Under the pieces are notes generated by a model, which had not been told where the DNA came from, did no database searches, and saw nothing but the letters and a program-made list of their open reading frames with translations. 64,000 bases of DNA from Ignavibacteria bacterium. GTDB taxonomy: Bacteria > Bacteroidota > Ignavibacteria > Kapaibacteriales > UBA4661. Positions 24,201 to 31,737 of the stretch are shown here, piece after piece. The stretch is taken from contig CANHDJ010000010.1 of the NCBI GenBank assembly GCA_947459425.1, positions 1 to 64,000 on the forward strand, given 5' to 3'. Position 1 is the stretch's first letter. Every line of letters begins with the position of its first letter. Position numbers and translations under genes: made by a program.

Positions 24201-26232
24201 CGGGGCAATTTCAGTCACAACGCCCGGCGGTACGGGCAGTTTGGGCGGGTTTACCCCTATTGCGCCGCCGACTATTAGCAACTTTAGTCCGGCAAGTGCA
24301 GGTGTAGGAACAGTGGTGGTCATTACGGGGTCGAACTTCACCACCGGAGCAACGGTGCGCTTTGGCAATACTCTTGCATCAAACGTCATGGTTGTTTCAC
24401 CGACGCAAATACGGGCGACTGTGCCGCTTGGCACAACAGGCGGGTCAATTTCTGTCACAACCGTCGGCGGAACCGTAACGCAGAACGGCTTTAGCCTTCT
24501 GAATGCACCCCGCATTACGGCGTTCTCCCCAACCATTGGCAGTTCAGGAACAATCGTGATTATCACGGGCGCAAACCTAACAGGTGCGCTATCGGTGAAT
24601 TTCGGCACAACTTCCGCAGCGAGTTTTACCCTACTTTCCGATACGCAAATTCGTGCTGTTGTCGGTACGGGTGCAAGCGGCAGCGTGAGTGTGACAACGC
24701 CGGGCGGCACAGGCGCTTTGGCAGGATTTTCCTATCTCGGTGCGCCTAGTGTGGCGGGCTTCACGCCAACGAGTGCTGGTGCGGGGCGGATTGTGACGAT
24801 TATCGGCACAAGTTTCACTGGCGCACGAAGCGTGAGTTTTGGGGGCGTGGAAGCACGGCGTTTCACGGTAGTTTCGCCGACACAAATTAGTGCGGAGGTG
24901 GGCAGTGGCGCGAGTGGTGATGTTGCCGTAACAACCTCCGGTGGCAGTGGCAAACTTGCGGGCTTTACGTTCCTTCCTGCACCGATTGTTACGAGTTTCA
25001 GCCCCGCTAGTGGAGCAACAGGAACGCGCGTGGTGATAACAGGCTCGAATTTGAACGGTGCGACAAGTGTTGTGATGGGCGGAACGAGTATTCCGTTTAG
25101 GGTTGATAATGCGGGGCAAATCACGGTCATTGTGCCGATAGGCGGTGTCGGCGACGGCGCTATTACAGTCAATACTGCTGGTGGTGTCGGGATTTCCAAT
25201 GAAGCGTTTCGCTTCATTCCACCACCGATGATTAGTTCCGCAGGTGTTGTGCAAAGCCGACAAGGAACGATTTTGCGTATTGTTGGGCAGAATTTTGTTG
25301 GTACAACAACCGTAAATATTGGTCGGATTAGTGTCCCATTTACGATTATCAATCAAAGTCAAGTAACGGCAGCAATTCCCGTTGGCACCTCACAAAATGA
25401 AGCCGTCAGTCTTTTCACTCCTGGCGGCGTGGCAGTTTCATCAGGCGCTCCGCCACAACCCACGATCACATCTGTTACGCCGTCGCGTGGCATGGCAGGT
25501 ACGCGGGTGCTTATATCGGGACAAGCGCTTCGTGGCACAACGCAAGCAAGTATCGGCGGCATTGACGTGCCATTTACCATTTTGAGTTCGGCACAAGTAG
25601 AACTGACTATCCCAAGTGCAGGTGCATCTGGTGTTATCGGATTGGTTACGCCACAAGGGGTTGTCACAACGACAACGACGTTTACGCTCATCACATCGGA
25701 GCCTTCTATTGCATCATTCTCACCAACGCAAGGTGATGTTGGAACAATAGTGCGGGTTCGCGGTGAGAACTTTGGTCAGGTCAACGGGGTATTTATTGGC
25801 GGTGTGAGTATTCCATTCCGCATTGCAAGCGCATCGGAACTTGTTTTGACGATTCCAGTCGGTGCCACAAGTGGAAATATTGTGCTGGTTTCACCGATTG
25901 GTGTCACGATTTCATCAGGGCGATTTATTTTTGCACCCGGAGGCGTATTACCGCCAACGCCAGATCCGATTGCCGTCGGTACGGTAAAGTGTTATCCGAA
26001 CCCTGCAACCGACAATATCACGGTCGCCTACGCGCTGGACAAGCCGTATAGCGTGAAAATTCACTTGCTGGATATGCGTGGTAACACCTTGCAAACTCTT
26101 GACCAAGGCAAACAAGACAAAGGCGAATACACAACAACGCTCACGATGAGTTCTTACGCCATCGGCACGTATATCGTGGTTGTTCAAACCCCTGTGCGGA
26201 AAATGCAAGCACTTGTGACTGTTGTGCGGTAA
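15298..26232 (+). CDS. Giant secreted protein: N-terminal NHL repeats, about 40 IPT/TIG repeats, C-terminal T9SS type A sorting domain
   Basis: 3644 aa uninterrupted; signal peptide MKTRSSFLAAALLLLLSLPVMRQSASAQ; six VTTFAGSG...VADQxNHRIRxI units; repeated ITSFTPTSAGxGxTVTITGTNFTGATAVSFGGVPAASFTVVSPTQITAVV; tail VKCYPNPATDNITVAYALDKPYSVKIHLLDMRGNTLQTLDQG...YIVVVQTPVRKMQALVTVVR. Confidence 0.95.
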   Translation: MKTRSSFLAAALLLLLSLPVMRQSASAQVVTTFAGSSAGFTNATGTAAQFNTPAGIGVGTGSVFFVADKVNNRIRRISSAGAVTTFAGSGVAGFADAMGTSAQFSGPTGVVFSSPDLYVADAGNHLIRRINAGGSVTTFAGSGTGGFADGTGAAAQFQFPVAIAVDGSGNFYVADFLNHSIRKITSAGVVTTLAGNGTSGYVDATGAAARFNFPSGVAVDGAGNVYVADQLNHRIRRITPAGVVTTFAGNGTAGWLDGTGTAARFSSPAGLAIDGAGNIIVADQGNHRIRQITPAGVVTTLAGSGSAGSTDATGLAAQFNQPNAVAVDGTTIYVADQGNNRIRAIAPPPVPTITSFTPTSAGAGMTVTITGTNFLGAGAVSFGGVAATSFTVVSATQITAVVAAGSASGSVAVTAPGGTATLAGFNFIPPPTITGFTPTSAGGGTTVQITGTDLATTTAVSFGGVPAASFTIISANQVNAVVAAGGASGSISITTLGGTGSLAGFTFIPVPVISSFAPTSAAVGATVVLTGTGFTGATAVTFGGVPAASFNVDSPTQISAVVAAGGATGSIAVTTPGGTGTRTGFTFIAPPTITSFTPTSSGLGLTVTINGTNLSGATAVTFGGVPATSFMVVSSMQITAVVAAGASGSVQVTNPGGTATLAGFTWVAAPTITSIMPMSGAVGAVITIDGTNFTGATTVRFGGIPAASFMIVSSTQITAVVAAGGATGAVQVVTPGGTGSLAGFTFLPSPPTITSFTPANRCPGGTVTITGTNFVAPATVTFGGVAAASVVIGSPTSITATVAAGGASGVIGVTTPGGTVNSAGMFTFSPTPTITGIAPTMQSGGGTVTITGTNLTGATAVSFGGVPAASFAVMSATQIDAVVAAGGASGNVVVTSPGGCTATFGGFTFNAPVPTVTSFTPMSAAAGTTVTINGTGFTGATQVRFGGVNAASFIVVNSMQITAVVAAGGASGSITVTTPGGPGSMAGFTFIPPPVITTFTPTTQGSGGIVTINGSGFTGATAVRFGTAAFGTATPAAGFVVVNDNQITATVGAGATGRVWVMAPGSGTAASATGFTFAPVPTITSFTPTSAGTGMTITITGTGFTAPATVTFGGVPATGVTVVSLTQITANVAAGATGLVSVTTPGGTVNSVGPFTFVAAPTIATFSPTSAAVGATVTITGTNLSGATAVTFGGVPAMILTNSMTTITAQVGAGGASGSVQVTTVGGTATATGFLLLPNITSFTPTSAGAAMTVTINGTGFTGATAVSFGGVAAASYTVVSSTQITAVVPVGGASGSIQVTTPGGSSSFAGFNFIPPPTVTGFLPTSAPGGTMVVITGTDFLTATGVSFGGTAAASFVVNSATQITAVVSAGGSTGAVQVTTLGGTNNLAGFTFIPSPPTMTSFTPTTAGAGATVTIIGTNFAGVSVVSFGGTAAASYTVVSPTQINAVVGAGASGSVRVTALGGTIMNPGFTFILPPTISSFTPTSAAVGATVTINGANFTGATAVSFGGVPAASFTVVSAMQITAVVAAGGASGNVSVTTPGGTGTSAGFNFLAPPTIGGFAPTSAAAGATVTITGTNFTGATAVSFGGVPAASFMVNSPTQITAVVASGGATGNVSVTAPGGTITSGGFAFVAPPNITSFSPTSAAQGATVLINGSNFTGATGVTFGGVAATGFTVITDNLMTAVVGTGSTGNLQVTGPGGTGTRTGFSFATGPMITSVSPSSAGPGMTVIINGAGFLSASVVSFGGVPAASYTVLSPSQISAVIAAGGASGNVLVTTPGGTGTLGGFAFFPTPTVTSFTPTMGNPGAGITINGTNFTGTTSVTIGGVPVTSFMVTSPTQIGAVVSTGATGSVTVSTPGGTASLAGFTVTIPPPTITSFTPTASASNASITITGTNFFGVSAVSFGGTPAGSFTVNSATQITAVVALGATGNVSVTTLGGTATRSGFTFYPPPTISSFTPTSAPTGTFVTINGNNFLSVTDVRFGSQTAANYTVLSPTQISAQIGIGGSGNVTVSASGGTVSAPGFTYLPAPVISGFFPASAGPGMTITINGANFTGATQVRFGGVAASSFMVMSSSQITAVIAGGSTGSISVTSGAGTGISSGFTFVLPPTITSFTPTVRGPNMTVTITGTNFTGATLVQFGGVSANSFTVNSPTQITAVVGLGGASGSVTVQNLGGSASLAGFTFIPAPIITNFTPTSGEPGETIIISGSNFTGVTNVSFGGITAASFTVVSPNQIRAVVPGNAGNSLVVISSGGTATLAGFTFVPAPTITSFTPNSAGPNQTVNIIGTNFSSATKITFGGVSAKSFEVLSPSLISAVVSEDAFSGHVAVFTADGSDSASGFIFIPPVPTITSFSPTTAGPGMTVTISGTGFRGTSTASFGGVAAESFRVTGQTQITAIISTGASGSVAISTPGGRASLSGFTFAPAPAISSISPSTAVPGDTITITGVNLAEVLSVRIGNVAAAFILVSPTQIRAVVPRSGGSVVITTPGGSAVSSAFTTIPPPIIASFTPTVSPAGGTVDIRGVNFIGVRTVRFGTSSVASFRVVADTLITAVIGNGASGSVSVTTTAGTATLAGFRFIGAPTIMSFSPIGAGTGIAVTIIGTNFTDITSVNFGSVSAASFTVVSPTQIIAIVPNDAVVANISGDITISGTGGTFRLAGFTFLPPPVLTAFSPTSAGPGTTITLTGRNLTGVSVVRFGGVTAASFSVVSDTLLTAVLASGSSGTVSVVSSGGTASLEGFAYVPPPPVVSSFTPTSAGADVTVTINGANFVDVTAVRFGNIDATRFTVVSPTQITAVVGAGASGSVSVTSQTGTGSRMGFSFIPAPTVTNLTPRTAGAGATVLITGTNFANTRSVSFGGVPAADFTVVSPTEIRAVLGTGASGSVVVTTPGGIGTLAGFTLIPAPRVSSFSPTSAPAGAVVTIGGANFTGVSSVSFGGVATTGFTVFSSTQITAIVPVGAIGGAISVTTPGGTGSLGGFTPIAPPTISNFSPASAGVGTVVVITGSNFTTGATVRFGNTLASNVMVVSPTQIRATVPLGTTGGSISVTTVGGTVTQNGFSLLNAPRITAFSPTIGSSGTIVIITGANLTGALSVNFGTTSAASFTLLSDTQIRAVVGTGASGSVSVTTPGGTGALAGFSYLGAPSVAGFTPTSAGAGRIVTIIGTSFTGARSVSFGGVEARRFTVVSPTQISAEVGSGASGDVAVTTSGGSGKLAGFTFLPAPIVTSFSPASGATGTRVVITGSNLNGATSVVMGGTSIPFRVDNAGQITVIVPIGGVGDGAITVNTAGGVGISNEAFRFIPPPMISSAGVVQSRQGTILRIVGQNFVGTTTVNIGRISVPFTIINQSQVTAAIPVGTSQNEAVSLFTPGGVAVSSGAPPQPTITSVTPSRGMAGTRVLISGQALRGTTQASIGGIDVPFTILSSAQVELTIPSAGASGVIGLVTPQGVVTTTTTFTLITSEPSIASFSPTQGDVGTIVRVRGENFGQVNGVFIGGVSIPFRIASASELVLTIPVGATSGNIVLVSPIGVTISSGRFIFAPGGVLPPTPDPIAVGTVKCYPNPATDNITVAYALDKPYSVKIHLLDMRGNTLQTLDQGKQDKGEYTTTLTMSSYAIGTYIVVVQTPVRKMQALVTVVR

Positions 26233-26345
26233 CTGCTGCTCTACGCAGAAATGCGCCCTACAGGAGTGCGAACGAAGTTCGCAACAACAAAGATGACCTT
26301 GATTCGATGACTCTTGAACGACCAGTACCAACTTTTTTTTGCACT

Positions 26346-28466
26346 ATGAAACAATCTGTTCTTCATCGCTTGTGGCATTTGGCGGCTATTCGCCTGATGC
26401 TGGCTACCGTTGCCGCCTTGGGGCTGATCGGTAGGCTCGAAGCACAGGACATTAGCAAAATTGATATTAAGTCGTTGGACGACCTTTCATTTGACACATT
26501 GCTGGACATTGACCTTATGCAGGTTGCGTCGAAAAAGCCCTTGTCGAAGAAAGACGTACCGGGCGTAGTTACGCTTATCAAGCGCGAAGAGATTCAAAAT
26601 TCCGGCGCACGTGATTTGACGGATGTTTTACGTTTGGTGCCAGGAATGGAATTTGGTGGCGACGTGCAGGGCGTGATTGGGATTGGCAATCGTGGAAATT
26701 GGGCAAACGAGGGCAAGGCGTTTGTGATGGTGGATGGGTTGCAGGTGAACGATTTTCTTTTTGCAACCGTACCGATTGCAAACCGCTTTCCGATAGACAA
26801 TATTGAACGGATTGAGATTATACGCGGTCCCGGCTCATCGTTTTATGGTGGTTTTGCAGAATTGACCGTTATCAACATCATTACCCGTGCGCCACAAGAC
26901 CTCAACGGCATTGCGGTTTCCGGTAATTTTGGGCAGATGCAAAGCGCTTTGGGGCGTATGAACGGTAATCTGAGTTTTGGGAAAAAATTTGGTAATGTCG
27001 CTGTTGGTGTTTCGGCGTTTATCGGACAGGCAAATACCAGTGACCGCACCTACACTGGGTTGGACGGGCTTTCCTTCGCAATGGCGGAGAATCATACGGT
27101 ACTGCCGTTCAATATCAACGCAACTGTGAAGGCGGGCGACTTTCAAGCACGGGTCTTGTACGACCGCTATAACACGACCATGCGCAATGGTATCGGTACG
27201 ACACTTCCGCAGCGCTTCAGCACGAATTTTACCTCGCTCATAGCCGATGCGCGATATGATTGGAAAATTTCAGATAAAATTACGCTCTCGCCGCGTTTGA
27301 ATTACACGCGGCAACAGCCTTGGAATCTTGCGGATTCGTCGGCGGTCAATCCGGCTTCACCATTCAACTTTTTGGTGATTGACAAAACCGTCGAACGGAT
27401 GTTTGGCAGTTTGGCGATTTCGGCAGATGTATCGAAAAGCCTTTTTTTTACTCTTGGTGCAGAATATTACATTGACAACGGCATGGCATCGGAGCTTGAT
27501 CCTGTTTCATCGCTTTGGAGCGATTCGCTGGGCGAAGGAAGTCGGACGGTGCAGTACAATAACTTCGGTGTGTTTTTGCAATCGCTCATTACTACCGATA
27601 TTGTCAATGTGAATGCAGGATTGCGTTTGGATAGACACAGTGCAGTTCCGCTTGCGGTTGTGCCTTGGCTCGGTATAACGCGGACGTTCGGCAATTTTAA
27701 CGTTAAGGCGCTTTTTGGACAGAATTTTCGTGCGCCGTCGATTGAAAATATTCGCCTGTACCCGCAAATTAAGCCGGAATTGACGACGGCATTGGAAATC
27801 GAATTGGGCTATCAGTTGCAGTATAATATGTTCATTTCCGCCAATCTTTTCGATATTTCCATACGCGACGCAATTATTTTCGGCGGTGGTGGCTATCGCA
27901 ATTACGAGCGGACGCAGACGCGAGGCGTGGAGTTGGAATATTTTTTCAAAGATGCTTGGGGGAGTATAAACGTCAATTATTCGTTTTATCTCGCAAGCAA
28001 CGACGGGCTTTCGGACAGTGTGCGGGCATTGAATCCTTACCGCGTCTGGAGCTATCGCACCGATGCCAGTGGCAAACCAACGCCAACGTTTGTGAATGAT
28101 AATGTGTTGCTAGGCTTTGCACCTCATAAAATCACGCTCAATTCGTCGTTCAATCTTTCGCGTTGGGTGGATGGTCTAAGCATTAATCCGTCGTTCACGT
28201 ATTTGAGCAGTCGCTTTGCGGTTTCGGAAGTGAAATTGTTTGAAGGCGTTCAGACCGTAAAAGAAACAAAGCCTGTTGCGCTTTTGAATGTTTTTGTCAA
28301 CTACAAAAATGCGTTTCAGTTGCAGGGGCTTGATGTTGGCGTTGGTGTTTACGATGCTCTCGGCTCGAATTACGATTTTATTCAGCCCTATAACACGGGC
28401 AATGCAGTATTACCGGGGGCTTCGCGTGAAATTGTCGTGAAAGCCGCATATCGTCTGCGTTTTTAG
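26346..28466 (+). CDS. TonB-dependent receptor
   Basis: Plug: KKDVPGVVTLIKREEIQNSGARDLTDVLRLVPGMEFG...IDNIERIEIIRGPGSSFYGGFAELTVINIITR; C-terminal beta-strand ending in F. Confidence 0.92.
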   Translation: MKQSVLHRLWHLAAIRLMLATVAALGLIGRLEAQDISKIDIKSLDDLSFDTLLDIDLMQVASKKPLSKKDVPGVVTLIKREEIQNSGARDLTDVLRLVPGMEFGGDVQGVIGIGNRGNWANEGKAFVMVDGLQVNDFLFATVPIANRFPIDNIERIEIIRGPGSSFYGGFAELTVINIITRAPQDLNGIAVSGNFGQMQSALGRMNGNLSFGKKFGNVAVGVSAFIGQANTSDRTYTGLDGLSFAMAENHTVLPFNINATVKAGDFQARVLYDRYNTTMRNGIGTTLPQRFSTNFTSLIADARYDWKISDKITLSPRLNYTRQQPWNLADSSAVNPASPFNFLVIDKTVERMFGSLAISADVSKSLFFTLGAEYYIDNGMASELDPVSSLWSDSLGEGSRTVQYNNFGVFLQSLITTDIVNVNAGLRLDRHSAVPLAVVPWLGITRTFGNFNVKALFGQNFRAPSIENIRLYPQIKPELTTALEIELGYQLQYNMFISANLFDISIRDAIIFGGGGYRNYERTQTRGVELEYFFKDAWGSINVNYSFYLASNDGLSDSVRALNPYRVWSYRTDASGKPTPTFVNDNVLLGFAPHKITLNSSFNLSRWVDGLSINPSFTYLSSRFAVSEVKLFEGVQTVKETKPVALLNVFVNYKNAFQLQGLDVGVGVYDALGSNYDFIQPYNTGNAVLPGASREIVVKAAYRLRF

Positions 28467-28518
28467 TCATTGCCAGAAGGATGTTGTGATTATGTATCAA
28501 CACTTTTTACGAATCATT

Positions 28519-29055
28519 ATGAAGACCAGAACCTTCGTTGGTTTATCATTTGTACTCCCGTTATTTGTTGCGCTCAGTATCCTTTTCGGGAGCGCACCAC
28601 CACTAGCGGCTCAAGAAATTCCTGTGCCGGTGAATCTTCATGTGGTCTTGCTGAAAAAAGTTTTTTCCTTGAGTAAAACTCTTCAGGGTAAGCAAATCAA
28701 GGTGGTGATTGTCTTTACGGATGCTTCTTCGGTTGTAAAAGATGAGGCTCTCAACGGCTTTCTCGCCATTGGTATTCAGGCTTCGGCGTGTAAAATGCCG
28801 CAACTGGCACGGGAAGCAAGCGACGCGGACGTGATTTATATCGCTCCCGGCGCTTTAGCGGCACAGAAATTCTGCGAAGACAAAGGGATTCTTTCTGTGA
28901 CGGGGATGCCTTCGGTGGTGGAAAGTGGCGGCGCAACAGTGGCAATCGGTATTGAAGCGGGCAAACCCAAAGTATTTATCCACCTGACCCGCACAAAATC
29001 AGAGAAACAAGAATTTTCGTCGGATTTGTTCAAAGTGGCGAGAATATTTCGATAA
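28519..29055 (+). CDS. YfiR/DUF4154-like periplasmic protein
   Basis: Signal peptide; GILSVTGMPSVVESGGATVAIGIEAGKPKVFIHLTRTKSEKQEFSSDLFKVARIFR. Confidence 0.7.
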   Translation: MKTRTFVGLSFVLPLFVALSILFGSAPPLAAQEIPVPVNLHVVLLKKVFSLSKTLQGKQIKVVIVFTDASSVVKDEALNGFLAIGIQASACKMPQLAREASDADVIYIAPGALAAQKFCEDKGILSVTGMPSVVESGGATVAIGIEAGKPKVFIHLTRTKSEKQEFSSDLFKVARIFR

Positions 29056-29116
29056 ATTTTTATCGAAAAACCCGTTTGGGCGGCAGTGCCATTGCGCTGC
29101 ACAGCCGCCGAACGGG
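29047..29116. terminator. Tandem hairpins between convergent genes
   Basis: TTTCGATAA-attt-TTATCGAAA (includes the stop codon) followed by CCCGTTTGGGCGGC...GCCGCCGAACGGG (29071-29116). Confidence 0.55.
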
Positions 29117-29135
29117 AAGACCTGTGTAGTTTTTT

Positions 29136-31535
29136 CTAGGCTACATCCTCCAAAAGGCGGTCTTTGAAGCGCTGATACAAGTACGAAACCAGCAACAGCA
29201 CTATGCCCAGCCCTATAAACGACGCAATCCGATACGGCGTTGTGAGAAAGGACAAATCGTATAAAAAGATTTTCAAGACCGCAATGCCCGCCAGACCGAG
29301 TGCCACCAAACGCAATTCCTTCAAACGCCGCACAAACCCGCCAATCATCATCATTGCCGCATAGATGAGCCAAACACTCGAAATTGCAAGTTGTTTGGCA
29401 TTTTCGAGTGCAAGAATATTTCCGCGTACGGTTGCATTTTGCTGAACAGCCTCAGGCAGCGCGTAAATGCGCATTATCTGGCTGTGAAAGAAGTCCGATG
29501 CCTCACCTGTCTGTACGGTAAAAAGTAGGAGAAGTGCGCTTGCACCAAGCACAGGGCGAATATAGGGTGCAAAAGCTGGGGAAATCGCACTGGTCGTAGC
29601 GCTGGCGGCATTAGTATCGAAAATTTTCCATAGTGCAAAAACTGCTCCAAGACCCGTTGCCAACAGCGCTACGCGAATATTCAGCAATAATGACCATTCT
29701 ACTGCCGGTTCATAGACAAATCCCGCCAAGACAGCAGTCGCCACGAGGAAAGCAGTGATAATCATTGCCATCCACGTTACTTCCCGCCACGCATAGCGCC
29801 GCGCCACCCCTGCCAAGCACACAGCAAGGACAAAATAGACAATACCAATCACTGAGCCATACCAATAGTCCGTGTGAAGAATATGCCGTTGCTCATTCCA
29901 TTGGTAGAATTGGCTGATTTCATACACAACCAATTTTCCCAGCGCAACGACCCAGAAAGCGTGGAAAATGTTGATGCCGCGTGTAAATTTCCCAATAATA
30001 CCGCCGTGTTCAAGCCGCGTATTGATGATTGCTACAACGAGAAACGCCAGTATCACCACAAGGTGCATTGCCGCAGGAAGGCTCGTGAAGCCATTGTTGT
30101 CGGTACTGCCTTCGTATCGAGTGAAAAATGTTCCGAAGGTAATAATGCTCAAAGCTGTCGCGGCAATAGTGACAAACGGGCGTTTCCAATGCACACCCGC
30201 CCAGAAAATTGCCGCAAATTCTACCGACCACGCAATGACCGTCCATTCATCATCAAACTGTTGTGCTGTTGCAACGGCGAGTTGAATAATTGCCGTGAGA
30301 GTATAGCGCATGAAGGCGAAGCGATGTTCCGGCTGCCGCACTCGTACAAGTTGAGAGGCGGCAAAATATGCCAATCCATAGCCAAGCGTCCAAAACGGCA
30401 TCCAACTTTGGTGCGCATCGTAAATCAGGGCAAAAAAAGCCGCGTAGGAAATACTCGAATTGAGCAGCGAATCAATGCGCCGCCAAGGAGCATCATTTGC
30501 AGAGCGCCCGCTTGTGGCGCGGTACAAATCCACCACAAAAAACATTGCCCAAAACAGCACCGCAAAGCCCAGCGTCATTGAAAAATGCTCCAGTGTTGTG
30601 TACGCATTCAAATACCAAGCACCACACACGCTATACGTTGCCAAAAAACTCAAGGGCTTGAGGACAAACCAATCGTCGCGGCGCAAGACGAGCGCCAACA
30701 TTCCAAGCGACAGCACCGTCAAATAGCTCATCAAACCAAACGGGTTTGGTTGTTCGCTGTGAATAAGGAGGGGCGTGAGATAGCCCCCAAACCATGCCAG
30801 AAGCGCGATAGCAAGAGCATTGTACCGCAACGCCAGCACAAAACTGATGACCGTAACGCCAATCATGCCCGCAAATCCTTGAAGCGGCGGCATGAGGTGA
30901 TAAAAATTCACCGCCGCATAAACTGATACATACAGCGCTCCAATGCCAGCACCTGTCAAACCTTGCGCAAAAACAGGAAGTTTCTTCCGGTGCAGACGCT
31001 CCGCACCGGCTATCAAGCCAATACCAACAAATACACCCAGCAATACCCGAAGCGGTTCGCTAATGAGATCATTATCAAACGCATATTTCAAGAAAAAGCC
31101 AATGCCAATAACGATTGCCGCCGCGCCAATCCTATTGAACAAACGCCCACCGATGAGCGTTTCCCATTCGAGATTGGTTTTGGGTTTTGGTGTACTGGTG
31201 CTTGGTGCAGTAGTCGTTGGTGCTTCTTGCGTTTGCTTGGGGGGCGCATCGGTGTTCGCTTCTGTTCGGATTGGCTCTTCGTGGGGAATCTCTTTTTTGA
31301 GTGTTTCGAGGTCAATGAGTGTGGCGAGTTGATGTGGCGCAATCGTCGCAGAAGCCGCTTGGGAGGAGGCTTGCGGGGATGACGGCGCAAGCGTGCGCTC
31401 TAGCGTAGCGAGGCGATTGCGCATTGTCAGCATTTCACGCTCCAACCGATTTGTTTTTCGGATGGTAGCAATAAGCGCCCAAAATGGCGCAATCACAAGC
31501 CCCAGGCCGCAGAGGACGTAAAAAAGTTCTTCCAT
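29136..31535 (-). CDS. DUF2339 multi-pass membrane protein
   Basis: LEWETLIGGRLFNRIGAAAIVIGIGFFLKYAFDNDLISEPLRVLLGVFVGIGLIAGAERL; many TM segments. Confidence 0.85.
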   Translation of the reverse strand: MEELFYVLCGLGLVIAPFWALIATIRKTNRLEREMLTMRNRLATLERTLAPSSPQASSQAASATIAPHQLATLIDLETLKKEIPHEEPIRTEANTDAPPKQTQEAPTTTAPSTSTPKPKTNLEWETLIGGRLFNRIGAAAIVIGIGFFLKYAFDNDLISEPLRVLLGVFVGIGLIAGAERLHRKKLPVFAQGLTGAGIGALYVSVYAAVNFYHLMPPLQGFAGMIGVTVISFVLALRYNALAIALLAWFGGYLTPLLIHSEQPNPFGLMSYLTVLSLGMLALVLRRDDWFVLKPLSFLATYSVCGAWYLNAYTTLEHFSMTLGFAVLFWAMFFVVDLYRATSGRSANDAPWRRIDSLLNSSISYAAFFALIYDAHQSWMPFWTLGYGLAYFAASQLVRVRQPEHRFAFMRYTLTAIIQLAVATAQQFDDEWTVIAWSVEFAAIFWAGVHWKRPFVTIAATALSIITFGTFFTRYEGSTDNNGFTSLPAAMHLVVILAFLVVAIINTRLEHGGIIGKFTRGINIFHAFWVVALGKLVVYEISQFYQWNEQRHILHTDYWYGSVIGIVYFVLAVCLAGVARRYAWREVTWMAMIITAFLVATAVLAGFVYEPAVEWSLLLNIRVALLATGLGAVFALWKIFDTNAASATTSAISPAFAPYIRPVLGASALLLLFTVQTGEASDFFHSQIMRIYALPEAVQQNATVRGNILALENAKQLAISSVWLIYAAMMMIGGFVRRLKELRLVALGLAGIAVLKIFLYDLSFLTTPYRIASFIGLGIVLLLVSYLYQRFKDRLLEDVA

Positions 31536-31737
31536 AATCGCTGTGAAAAAAGTGGAGGTGTTGGGCGTGTTTTCGAGGCAAAAGCGAGAAGACATAATGC
31601 CATTAAGATACGCAAAATGAAGTGAAATGAGAGAGTATTTTTGAGTGGTATACAGGTGCGGAAAGTTTTGTTGGGCGTGGCGGATATTTTTTGTTTATTG
31701 TGGGGAGTTATCCTTGTCTCATTCTCACTTGTCATTT

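Noticed and set aside
16725-24710. Long minus-strand ORFs (568, 390, 360, 332, 298 aa etc.) opposite the giant protein
   Set aside because: They are antisense translations of a repetitive, strongly biased coding sequence (Pro/Val/Ala/Thr-rich periodic products); the + frame has signal peptide, domains and sorting tail.
16348-25940. Regular repeats that could be mistaken for a CRISPR or satellite array
   Set aside because: Period is about 240 bp, fully in frame, and encodes IPT/TIG domains; no short palindromic repeats with unique spacers.
26232-26300. Small GCGAAC-gaa-GTTCGC hairpin after the giant gene as a terminator
   Set aside because: Six-bp stem with no T-tract; too weak to call.
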